Below are positions 34,996-52,700 of a stretch of 64,000 bases of DNA, piece after piece. Location of the stretch: the NCBI GenBank assembly GCA_021186555.1, contig JAJKFL010000010.1, positions 22,112,586 through 22,176,585 of the forward strand. The letters run 5' to 3'. Source of the stretch: Reticulitermes speratus. Taxonomy: Eukaryota > Arthropoda > Insecta > Blattodea > Rhinotermitidae. Each line of letters starts with the position of its first letter. Within the stretch, counting starts at the first letter, position 1. The translations under genes and the position numbers were made by a program. The notes under the pieces were generated by a model. It worked only from the letters and a program-made list of their open reading frames with translations. It was not told where the DNA came from and did not search any database.

Positions 34996-36894
34996 TTCCC
35001 CATAGCATATTCTAAAGCAAATGTCAAAACCAATGGTGGAGATATTCACATAGGTTTACAGCATAAGCTTGTAATTTTTTTGGTTCAAGAAATCCAACGT
35101 GCCTATTCAATGTCTGCATCCCTAAAATCGTTGATTAATTTGAGAAATTATAAAATTCATAATAAAAATATTCAATTTAAATAACTGTTCTCCACTGCGT
35201 ATCAGCTCTGGGAATCTACCAATGAACAACTGTGCTTCTCTTCCCAAAATTGTCACTCCCAAGTTTTGTGCATTTATTAATGAATTTATGATAGGCGAAG
35301 AAGTCACCAAATTATGTTAACCTATGAAAATTATCTAACAAAACACACTAACATAAAGTAAAATATTAAATTTCGCGCTCTGTGGCCGAAGTTTGTGTGA
35401 GCTGTTATTATGATATGGTTGGCAACGCTCGATCTTACTCACGCCAACTTCAGTTGTTACGAAATCGCACGAATAGTGGGTGGTGTTCAGTTAGTGTAAG
35501 AAAATACATGAAGATGGGCTCGTGGGCACCTTGCATTACTCACTATTGTTGTGTGGTACCTATGGCACTGCTAAATATAAACCTCAACTTCAAACACTGC
35601 CTATAACCGCAAATTACAACCCAAACTTCGGTAATATAAATATTTTTGTTTCACTTCAGTATCACCCAACAGAACATAAAATAATCCAGAACCATTCCAT
35701 GTCACAAATTAGAATGCTCAAAACAATGAGAGAATTGACTCAGCTAATCGAAAAAACAAAATTTGCTATTCAGTGAATAATTAAAACAGAAACACCAGTA
35801 TTAGAGTTTAAATGTAACATGGTTTTAATATAATTCATAACATGCAGTTTGGATATTACTTGATATTGTACATGTATTTTCATACTTTATGGCTTCATTT
35901 CACTTCTGCATAACCACATGGGATCCAGTCTTAGCAGAAATGGCACTGTTAAGATAGTGATTTCATCGACTGACTGAAATGGCTGCTTACAACCGGAATA
36001 TACGTATCAGAATAAACAGAGGTACACAGTTTGTACTTACTCAACACATGCTTGTCTACATTTAGGCACAACCCAAACGGGTGGCTCAGTTAAAAAAAAA
36101 ATAGTTTTGTAGATGTTCCCACATGAATCCAACAATATCACCACCACCACATTGTGATAAGTTACACAAGCATTCTTTATTCTGTCAGCTTCAAACAAGG
36201 CACCTTCAGTACAGAGCGAAAAAGCAAATCTTTCAAACCCACATATTCACTAAGCTGACCTCTAGCGATTGTGTTGTGGTTGAGTGGATGTGAAGTGATG
36301 GTGTAACGGTGGGGTGGAGGTTTAGTGATGGATCTTCTACAAATAGGGTCTGAAGCTGGGGACTACACTGAACAAAATCAAGACAGGATATGGCTGCAGA
36401 CTCGGGCTCTGTAAAAACACAGTCTACCACACCCAGAGTGGCTAGGGACTTCTCAAGTTAGTACAGAAAATTGGACTCAAGTCTGAATACAACAAAGTCT
36501 CCATTCAGATTACTGAATGGTTCCTTCTTTCAGCTCTATTCATCCACAGTTTTATTTGAGCACTTTCACTAGAAAGGTCTAGTTACAGCACTCTGTCAGG
36601 ACAAAAAAGGGGAAGTAATGTCACTTCTGAAACATTTACTCTATCAAGTAAAATCCCGCCCAAAAGTACATAATGTTGTCGTGGTTTACAAAAATTATTT
36701 ACTAATAAAATGTTATCAATTTCCATTTACAGGCAGCTCAACACTCGCTCCCATTTATTAGTGGAGCTTAAGAATGCCTGGATTTATACTTCTAATGCCC
36801 TAAATGACATTCCTGGCATGGTGCTTAATTAATCAATCACAAGGCACTTCTATCTGTTCCTTTCATTTTAAGCTGTCTAAATACAATATGTGGT

Positions 36895-36993
36895 ATTTAT
36901 TTCATACCAACTTATGCACACAATCTTAGAGTATTATTAGTTTATTTCACCCCTATACGTATTTCGGCGAATGTGTGCCTAAGTTGGTATGAA
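36895..36993. repeat. Mirror of the short fold-back with hammerhead-like loop
   Basis: Reverse-complement copy of about 20630-20727. The loop, read on minus, keeps GCCGAAATACGTATAGGGG, closer to the GAAA consensus than the left copy. Confidence 0.6.
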
Positions 36994-38115
36994 ATAAACA
37001 CTTCCAATTGTGATAAGATGCACGGTAAATACAACGTAAACAGTATTTGGTAGTTAACGTATTATATCACTGGTGCTAGTAATATTATCTTTGATTTTCA
37101 CGTCAATTTTTGATACTCTATGCTGTCAGTTGAATTCAATTTTGGTGCCTTTCAGTCCTATGTAACGCCTACTTCACTACAAAAACAGGTAATGAATTGT
37201 ATGCATAGTGAAACATATCTGGCATATCCACATTCGACCATTTGTCCCCAAACTGTAAAATGTATGGGAAAAGTGTTCTGAACACAAAATATTTCTTCTG
37301 CTTTACAACATTTGTCCGAAACAACTTTGCTCCACTTCCTCATTGCTACACCACTAAGACTTCTGACTGCCTACAACTTATTTGATTGTGCAGTTTACTT
37401 GGTATAGGTGACTCAAAATAGAGGGCTGGTGCAGCAAAAACACAGCAGACAATATAAAATAATGGGACTGCATAAAGACAGATTTCTAACTCCGATTCAT
37501 AAAAGGTTCAAAATATATTTATTCAACATAATCTACAACAGGACTGACCAAGCATACTAAAGGGCAGAAATACACATCAAAGGTAATTCACAGATAAAAA
37601 ACAATGTCAAATAAACTTTCAAATAAGGCCTTACAGCTTATGTGGTATGCCTCTACTATCAAACCTGTCCAAACAGCCTTAACCAAGACCAAAGAAGCTA
37701 ATAGTTAACCTGTTTGCACTGTTCGTCACAAACCCTACCCCTACCGATCTCAGTACTCGAACCTTCTAACGAACTTCTAATATCGTTATACACATGGCAA
37801 TAATTTTTCAATCAACACACAAAATCCCTTTATACTTACAGTAAATTACATAACAGGAAAAATGGCAACGAGATATAAGTGTAATTAAGGTTTTCAAGTA
37901 CATTCCACAGAAAAGGTCCTAAACTATTAGCCTAAAAATACTTTTAGCAATCCGAGTACCGAATCTAGTAACGAACTTTCCATTTCAAACCCACACGATA
38001 TAATCAAGCATTTACAATATCAAATAAGGACTGCTCCTACTTACAAGAAGTCACAATTCATACACAAATCCCATTATTGCCACGTGCACGAACAATGATT
38101 CTATACGTATTCACC

Positions 38116-38121
<6 letters not shown>

Positions 38122-38148
<27 letters not shown>
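38122..38148. repeat. CA microsatellite
   Basis: CACCCACCCA followed by about eleven CA units. Confidence 0.85.
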
Positions 38149-38619
38149 GTACTATCCGCCATTGCCATGAACAGGTTAGCCAACACCTCCTGTAGAAAGT
38201 TTCTAAAATGAGCTAAAAAACCTCCATCAAATATCCATAACTTAAATTTATATTGTCCAGAATATATGTTTTGTCTTCACACGCAGGTTAAGGGTTTTTT
38301 AATAAGGGTCTTATATGCATAAATCACACTCTTCTTTCCTCGTAACAAGCACCATCTGCTGCGTTTAATTTTTCAGTTTTTAACAAATTCAAAGTCAAAT
38401 TTTTGCTCATCTCTGACATCACAGAAAGTAATTGTATTAACTCACATGCACAAAGACACTTTAGCATGGCGATGACAAAGTCTGTCCCTAATTTGATTTT
38501 GAAAACTAAAAAAAAAAATGGATACACTAGAATGTCTTTGTGGCGAGACAAATATTGAAATCTGCTATATTTCGGGACTTATTTCCTATATTGGCGTTAC
38601 TGGTAAACTCCATGGCCTG

Positions 38620-38715
38620 CTTTTGGTGGTCCAGTGGTGAACACACCAGTGTAATACACAAGAGATCACAAGTTCAGCCTCTACCACCTACATTAATAGT
38701 GGAAGAAGAAGAAAA
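38620..38715 (+). mobile_element. Possible second SINE type, tRNA-like scrap
   Basis: GGTGGTCCAGTGGTGAACAC resembles a box A region. ACAAGTTCAGCCTC, about 40 bases later, resembles box B. No target duplication or tail was recognised. Weak call. Confidence 0.3.
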
Positions 38716-38922
38716 TACGATTTCACGCGACTGTTGATGTTCAAGCGTGAGAATGCATACTATAGAAATGATCCTGTGAAGTACGATTCTAGAAGAAAAT
38801 AAAAGTAATTTTAGAATTTCAGTTTCTGCACAGTACTCTATGAAGGGGTGAGGGGGGGAATGGGAGACAGAGAAATAGTCGATAATAACGTCCTGGTGTA
38901 ATTACCTAAGTTCTGATTAAAA

Positions 38923-39185
38923 AGGTAAAGTTATTCCTATGCATGCATAAAGGCATATGAAGGTATGGCCCCACTCATTCTTAAATTCAGCTCCAGACAG
39001 AGATGAGTGGTCAGCTTCATGCCCTGGCCACATTACACTAAAGGAAAGAGCCCCTGGTAGCCTGGGAACAGGTGGCTGGGTCAGTCCCACACAAGCAGTC
39101 TGGACACTTTGATCAAAAGAAAAAATCTCTTGCTCCATGCAAGTTGCAAACTGTGACTCCCAGACTGTCCAGCCTGTAGCCTTGT
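38923..39185 (-). mobile_element. Degenerate SINE copy
   Basis: Same family as 10659-10934: GGTAAAG end, GAAGGTATGGCCCCACTC, ATGAGTGGTCAGCTTCATG, and AGACTGTCCAGCCTGTAG near the head. Many substitutions suggest an old insertion. Confidence 0.65.
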
Positions 39186-40281
39186 CATATACAGTACACT
39201 GTCCCAGCCCTCATCTCAATTCTAGAGCAAAATTTACAGTTTCACGAATCGTGCCATGTTCAGCGTGTCCATGCTAACCTAACAACAGCATCTACAAACT
39301 ATTGACAGTGTCTTTGGTGTACCAATATAAACAGATGTAAGGCAAATACAACCATTAGCTACTTTCACTGTCACTGAATATGTCACCAGACACCCAACAG
39401 AGACTGCAGGTCAATCATTTTCAACGTCAGCCAGTTTTCCCTAATTTTTACTCCTGCAGTCCTATCGTATGTCCTTGCCCTACATAGTCCCTGATGTTAC
39501 TGCATACAGTTACTCAGATGGCATGTTAAATCCCAACCTGTTCCTCAAGAAGCCCAGACCTCCTTCCTGGTAGTCTTTACCATGGTCATAGGATGCATGC
39601 TAAGGAAAGCTGCTTCACTTAACACCTGTCTTGGTCATTTTGTTTAGGAGATCGGGCCCATGTCCTAAAGTGCTGCCTACACGGTATATTTCGTGCTGCT
39701 GACATGCGGACTCCTACTGTAACCCCACACCCTCTTCCTCACTGCCTGGATATGGTATAATAAAACTGACAGTGGCTCTGGATATGCTGATGGACTGCTT
39801 GTAATATTGTGTGTAGCTGAGGTGCTGCTTCATTTGGTGACAAACTTCAGATCCTGCGGTTATTATTCCTGTTTTGAGAAGAGTTTCATGTCTACTATTT
39901 TTTGTTTTTTCCCATGTCATTACATTACATTCCTCATTCTCTTTGCCTGTTTTTACATCCGTATAAGCTATGACATTCAACTGACTGTATACGACATCAC
40001 CTTCGGCAACATCAAATTGAAGAATGAAGAAGCTGGAAAACTTTTTCTTATCTAAGCATTACCTCAGAAAACTAATGGTCAGGAAAGAAACAATAAGAAG
40101 AGAAGAATAAAAGAACTTCAGGAGTAAATTTCAGAAAATACTTGCATCACAATGCACACCTGCGGTGCCATGATCACGCTGTACAATGGATTTGTTGATC
40201 TCTGATGATGATGACGATGACAATGACTGCTTCCTTTCATTACCTTTCAATTCAATGTTAAATTTACATGTAGGTACTCAC

Positions 40282-40367
40282 ATCTCTTGCTTATGTGGCC
40301 AGCCTTGTACACAGTCTCCATGAACACAAGTCACTCCAAGCACACCTCTACAGAACAACTCCCTGTC
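40282..40367 (-). other. Candidate isolated exon, identity unknown
   Basis: On the minus strand an 86-base open segment is bounded by TTTATTTACAG and GAGAT|GTGAGT. It reads DRELFCRGVLGVTCVHGDCV then QGWPHKQEM. It is Cys-rich and not recognised. No adjoining exon was found. It could belong to a gene transcribed away from Rpt6. Confidence 0.3.
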
Positions 40368-41839
40368 CTGTAAATAAAGCAAAAGTGTTAAATTACCACT
40401 GATCCTTACGTTCCTAAAATAGTTATCCACGTAGACTGGCCATTTCACTCAAAAGGAAAGTTTTTGTGAACACATTTGTTAACACACCCTTAACATATGT
40501 ACTTTAATCAGCTGCCTCTAAATGTTGTCTGAACTCATTTACTCTCTTGTGACAGCCATCTGCTGTCACATAAATTATACAGCATAGAATATATTTACAA
40601 AAATTCCCTTCCATAACATAAATATATCAAATAAAACTCAGTAAGGCACAATAAAGAGAATGCTTTGGTAATCTTTACAACTTGGCTCATTTCATTCAAA
40701 CTGCTTACAGTTGTACTGGTTGATATTTTCGTGGCCTAACAAAAGTTAGGTTAGAATGTCTGTATTTTACCTTAAACACAAAATCTAAATTCAGTTACAG
40801 CTCAGGAGGGTATATGACTCACAACGGTTTAGTTGAGGTTTATTTATTAGGCTCTTTTAGTAAGTCCATAAGATTGTTATAGTACGACTTTGGAAATCCT
40901 ATTAGCTATTGAGGAACACATTTGTTGTTTATCTTGTACAGACACATTAAAAGTATAACTGGTTCAATTTCACCATTTCGTAACGAATATTCTGCCAACG
41001 AGAGGCATGACTTTTTGCATACATTACCATATATTGGATTGGCGTCCTTCACCAACATTCTCGTTCTATAGTTTCATGAACATACCCCTGTCATGACGTT
41101 AGGATAGCAGTGTAGTATAAATTACCGAGAAAGGTAATACTAGATAATCTGTGTTCATCACCAACGTATAACCGCAAACACATGCGCACAGGCCTGTACC
41201 ACACTAGCTGCCACAGATTACTACTCTAGCTGCATACACACACACTCTGACGGAATATGTAATCGGAGGACAGCAGCCTCAGATTATCAATGACTGCTGC
41301 CGTGTAGGTGTGTGTCACGGATAACTCGAAGTGACGGATCGTGTGCATGAATGGAAGAGTTCATTGAACATGACGTTCGCATTCAGGAGTGTCGCCAACC
41401 TTGTAGGCTATGCGCTACGACCGATATAGCCTCATGTGCCAACCAGCCTGCATTATTTAACAATATAAGATAATTTTTATACGATAGACAGCTACCAAGC
41501 CATCAGTTCTATATGTAGACTATAATTGAGGGTCTTGTGCTTATAGTTTTTATAGTCAGTTTTTTATGTTTGATATCAGTATTTGTAGCTTATAAGTTGT
41601 GTTCCTAGGCTGCAATAGTTGGTATTATTGGTTGTAAACATTAAGTTTACAACACGATGGATCACCTGAAGATTACTCTTTCGATCAATAGATGGCAGGT
41701 CAAACTCTACTTTTGTTTTTGCATATCATTACCTGTGCCACAAAGTGCTGGTGGTAGCGCAAGGTATCGCGGTTAAGTTTGGTGTCTGTTATTGTTTATA
41801 TTACGGGCCATACTCCGATTTATATAATTGAATTTCGTT

Positions 41840-47631
<5,792 letters not shown>

Positions 47632-47686
47632 ATTATGTTACTGGCAATTCAATGTAATGTATTAAAACTGTGGATGAAAACATGTT

Positions 47687-47692
47687 AATAAA
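47687..47692 (+). terminator. Poly(A) signal of Rpt6
   Basis: AATAAA, 56 bases after the stop codon, followed by AT-rich sequence. Position is as expected for a short 3' UTR. Confidence 0.75.
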
Positions 47693-47858
47693 GAAATATG
47701 AGCAGAAATGACATGTCGTTGTTTTCCTGTTTGAGACTCAAAATAGTGACAGGAATTTAGGAGTTTTAAGCATGACAGCATTTTCTAAAATGAAACTTTG
47801 CTATGTACACATTACGGCAGAGCACAAATATATCATCTTCATATCAAAAATTAGTTAC

Positions 47859-47894
<36 letters not shown>

Positions 47895-48740
47895 ATGCTA
47901 CATAAAATTACCCAAATGATGCTTCCCAGAACTGTAAAGGAAAATTTATAAAATTACAGACTATAATTAAATCAAAATGAATGTATACTCTACGTCCCCA
48001 CACACTTTCTTTTACAAACCTCAGTAAGCTAATTTCTGGTCCATATACACAGTCTGCATGTTCATCTTACATTTTCCCACGTGCAAGTCACATACGTCAG
48101 GTTTTTTTTAAATAAAGAGAAAAATAAGTAACATTGTTAAGGCAATGATTGTAACGTTAGATATCAAAGTACTCATAAATGTACAAATGTCTTCATGTAA
48201 AACATAAATTATTTTTAATTTTAACCAAACCTAATTTTTTTTAAAGCATTTTAGTAAAAACTCAACAAAATGCAGTGTCATGACGATGTGTCTGGTGGGA
48301 GCCAAGTTGTCCCATGCAGGCGGACAGAAAGCTGATAGTCACTTTCTGTGATTGTTCTGCCTGTGTGCCTAGAAACGATGATAATGTATTGTGCAGGAGC
48401 TGAGAATGCTGACCAGTACCTGGCACTCTTTGCCTGTGCAGGGAGAACGCCAAAGTGGCTGATAGAACTTCTTTTCCAACTTCTTCACTCTCTGTATTCT
48501 GTTCAAAGAAGTAATGTACAGAATGAACTGAACTCACTTTCGTGCTGTGCTGTAGGAACATAAGTGTAGGATGATGTGCATGAAAGCAGCATCACACCAC
48601 CGCCATCAGACAGCACAGTACCATCGCCCAGGACACCCAGTGCAATACTTCCACAACCCAGGATCCCACATGCAGGCTACAGTGGGAGCAGGAAGGAATG
48701 TACTGTGAATTTGTTCCTCCAAATAGGGTTGCCAGGTTTT

Positions 48741-48742
<2 letters not shown>

Positions 48743-48787
<45 letters not shown>
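48743..48787. repeat. TA microsatellite
   Basis: About 22 TA units, which also produce spurious Ile-Tyr open frames on both strands. A second TA tract is at about 47861-47891. Confidence 0.9.
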
Positions 48788-48791
<4 letters not shown>

Positions 48792-49573
48792 AATCAACAA
48801 AATTAGTTTTAAAAAATACAAGAAAATTCAACTTGTCTGATATTTTAATTGTACTTATCTTGACATTTTGCCCTTTTTAACAATTGTTTATCCTGTTTTA
48901 CATACTGAAAAAAAACGTAAAGCTTACAGGAAAAACGTAGGACCTGGCAACCCTACTTCCATAGGTGAAAAAAACCTAACTGGGAAATGCAGAGTTTGTT
49001 TAAACAAGTTAGCAAATGTCCGCAGAGCATAACGCTTCTGGGGTGTTCACTCCGTTATTCTCCCTGTATGTTAAATTTGTGAATACTTTACAGAAAAACA
49101 CTAGGTATTTAAACACAAACTGAAAGATTTCTCCGTACCTTAGCAACAGATTTACAATCAATCATGACTGATGCTTGATGCTCAACTGTTTCTTCAGCCT
49201 CAGCTTGTACCTCACAGAAAACACAGCCTACATCAATTACAAAGACCAATCATGGCGAGAGATCATTAACGTACGTAGGTCTTCATGTAAAGTGTCCGTT
49301 ACTTTGCCTCATTTTTAACCAAAATTTAAATATTTCAACAAATTTTAGTAAGAATCTCAAATATAAAATCCATCCTGTGGCAGTCACTCTGTTCCATGTA
49401 GTCAGACAGACACGATGGAGTCAATAGTCACTACTTGCAACTGTTTTGTGAATATGCCTAAAAGCAGCAGGTGGTTCTGCAGAAGTGTGGCATTTTGTTC
49501 TGTGCAGGTACATGCAAATACTAAGTATTGCACGTCATAAAAGTATTGTAAGAACTTCATTGATTTGTGTTAG

Positions 49574-49579
49574 TTTATT
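49574..49579 (-). terminator. Candidate poly(A) signal of CtIP
   Basis: AATAAA on the minus strand, about 190 bases after the CtIP stop codon. No downstream motif was checked. Confidence 0.4.
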
Positions 49580-49770
49580 TAAAAAAAATCATGTGAAATA
49601 AGGTTCTGTTATGAAAATAGCAAGTTCAGTCTATCAAATGTGGCAAAAATATGTTTGTTTTGTATGCAATTAATTTCAATACACCCAACATTTTTGTGAA
49701 AATTGAAGTGTCTCAATCTCTCACCACATCCTGCTTGATGCAGAATCAGTCTTTTATAAATGGCAGTTCT

Positions 49771-52700
49771 TCATTTTAATGTGTCTTCCAACTTGCTCTC
49801 TTCAGTGTTCGGGAAATTCACATTCCAATATCCTGCAACAAAAAATCAACATTAAAAAAGTACATCGAAAACCGACATTCATGTCAATACTCTTACTATC
49901 TCACATCACTTAGAACTCCACCCCCACCATTACGTATTTTACCAAACATTTTCACTTACATAAGGTAAAGTTCTCCCTAGAACAGGCCATGAAGGCCCAG
50001 AGGGGAGTAGACGTATAGCTCTACCCTTTCCTTAACCTCGGCACTAGATGGGGGTGGGTTGTCAACGCCACGCCCCAGCCGCTTTACCCCCAGGAATGAC
50101 CCGGTACCCACTGTACAGGAGGCTGGTTAGGCCCCAGGGCCGGTCTGGACAGGCGCTGAAAATCTTGCCTCCTCTGTGATTCGATCCCCAGACCGTCCAG
50201 CTCGTAGCAAGTCGCTATACCGACTACACTATCCTGGCCCACCATTTTCACTTACATATAAATTCTAAATCAAACACAACCCCCAAAATCAAAAAGGAAG
50301 CAATTCAACCTTAAAAAATGCCCACTTATGACAAGAGAGGGACTAGCCCTGACATAACATAACACCCATCAGTCGCTATCCAAATACAGTGATTCATGTT
50401 GGGTAACGTATATAGGAAAGGGCAGCAAAGCAACCTCCCCACTCTCTCATGTTCCACCTCGGCCATCTTTAGACCAGAATATAGAAAGCACAAAATAAAC
50501 AGGAACACAGGTCTGTTGAATGGTCTATCAGTGGAAGTCACACAACACACACACCCCAATTATTCAGTGGTATACCATGCCAAAACCACATGTAATGAAA
50601 CCAGACTCTCAGGCATGCCATGCCATAGCATACAAGTACATCCCTGCTGGTATGAAAAACATTCCACTTCCTCACCAATACTGCTTAAACAATGAAACAG
50701 CTATACCTATACTTCTTACTCCTACTACATAGCAAATGCCTGATTTAAAGTAACAAAACAAAGAAAGAGGCAGTCTCCTAGTCTCTACAATTTCCTTATA
50801 TGCAGACAACATACAAAATACACTGCCACAATATCAAAACCTAAGCATACATTCCAGAACATAAATGTCTAACCTGGAGGAGTGTTGGTCTGAAAACCAT
50901 ACTTGTCACGGTGCCTGGAGCACTGTTTGAGGTGACGTTTTATTACGGTCGGATCTGCACCACCATCGGTAATGGCATAATACTGCAAAAATTCAAATAA
51001 TAAACATGAACAAACCTATACACTTTAACTAAGCAAAATTATGGCTAATATAGTAAACACTGTCCTGAAGATTCAAGTTTTCTGGTGTGTTATGCCATGA
51101 AGACTGGTAAAGAGGTACCATTGTTTTGGAAGAGCACAGTGCCTCCATCTTTAGGTCAAACAGTCCAAAAAGAGTGTAGGGCAGCATCGCGATAGAGGTG
51201 CACAACACAAGATTTGAGGTTCTCATAGTGGTGTCGAGGACTCTTCACGGAATGCCTGACCCTTTGAAATGTCAGGAACACACTACCCAGTGATGCAGCA
51301 TCACATCCTATAGGTCTGGAAACCATGAGAACTCAGATTCCTTATATGATAAGTCATATTTAAGAGGGTGCCCACGAAAACTTGAACTGTATGTGCTTAC
51401 AGAGCTTCTACATCCTATTAATTCCAGTACAGGTAAAAGGATTTGTATAACATACAAATAACACTTAAACAATAAAATATACATACAAATTTGGATCATT
51501 GTTCTATTTATACAGCTCTATCCACAATAACGCTCCAACTCACATTCTTGCACTGCTCACATTCCCAGCCATCAAGCTTCCGTCGTGCTTCTCTGTTCCG
51601 CACAGCAGCCCGTCGATACTTGTAATTTGGGCTTGTGGATACTTTTTCGGGAATCCTAAATGTAAATAAAACATTTCATTGAAGATGAGGGATGAGACCC
51701 CACATTTTGTGGTATAAATTTACTGATGTCTTAGAGCAGGGGTCTGCAAACTACGGCCCGCAGGCCAAATCCGGCCCGCCGCCTCTTTTTGTACGGCCCG
51801 CGAGCTAAGAATGGATTTTACATTTTCAAATTCTTTAAAATTTCAAAGTACGTGCTATAACGGAACCGTATGTGGCGCTCGTATAGCTTCGCATTCACAC
51901 GCTGCTTGGTGGCCTCTGCTGTGACACCACACAGTTATAATTCGGCAGCGTTTCCAGTGAACAATTACAATCAATTGTGATGATAGGGAGTACTAACTTT
52001 GAACCCCAATTTGGTGAAATGTTATCTCAAAAAAACCAATTCCATTCTTCTCATTAGTAGAGCTGTATTTCAAACAATTGTAGTCTACTTATTATTATTA
52101 TTATTATTATTATTACGTTACATTTTGTTCAATACATTTGTGAAAACTTGTTTCTTTTTTGTTATTTAAGTAGGCCTACCTACATAAATATCCTCGAGTT
52201 TGCCTCTTGGCCCGCAGAGCCTAAAATATTTACTATTTGGCTCTTTACAAAAAATGTTTGCCGACCCCTGTCTCAGAGGAACATACTGCCTTCACCTTAA
52301 GGTTACCAGTACACCACATAGGAAAAGTGAAGTTAAAATACACAGACAAGCAGGTTATGATTCCTCAGGAAAACAGTTTGGAGACAGGTGAACCAGATTG
52401 GGTCAGTGCCAAAACAAACATGGTAAATAGCAGTAAGGAAACATTCTTGGGACATAAAGAGGGGAGATAGCATGGTGTAGGGGAAGGTGTTGTACCTTGG
52501 GTCAATTTTTGGTTTTCATTTTTCTGTGTGAACAGGATTACATGTAGTTTCAAATACTGCATATTGCTGCATATTTATCTGGCAACTGACATACTTCTTT
52601 AATACCGCTTTATATGTTTGGTTACCGGTAATACTTCAAGGGGAGAAAGTAAAGTGATCCAAGGTAACACATCTTGTTGTACCTTGGAACGGAATTCAAG

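Larger units (their letters stand above)
31094..37593 (-). repeat. Right arm of the 6.5-kb inverted repeat
   Basis: Reverse complement of 20031-26553 with small indels and point differences. Beyond 37593 the sequence no longer matches the region left of 20031, so the duplication has a definite outer edge. It contains mirror copies of the LINE fragment and of two GH20-like exons. Confidence 0.95.
37594..41839. other. Gene-poor stretch before Rpt6
   Basis: It contains a CA microsatellite (about 38122-38148), a tRNA-like SINE scrap (about 38620-38715), a degenerate SINE (38923-39185) and one candidate minus-strand exon (40282-40367). The last few hundred bases presumably hold the Rpt6 promoter. 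No core element was recognised. Confidence 0.45.
47693..49770. other. Intergenic between Rpt6 and CtIP (convergent genes)
   Basis: It contains TA microsatellites at about 47861-47891 and 48743-48787. It also has a diverged direct repeat: about 48150-48445 resembles about 49260-49510 (GTCTTCATGTAAA, ATTTTAGTAA, AGACAG.AAG/CACGATGG..., TAGTCACT, GCCTA.AA). The 3' UTR of the minus-strand gene lies at the right edge; an AATAAA on minus is at 49574-49579. Confidence 0.6.

Noticed and set aside
48592..48880. Ile-Tyr repeat frames on both strands
   Set aside because: Produced by the TA microsatellite at 48743-48787; not a protein.
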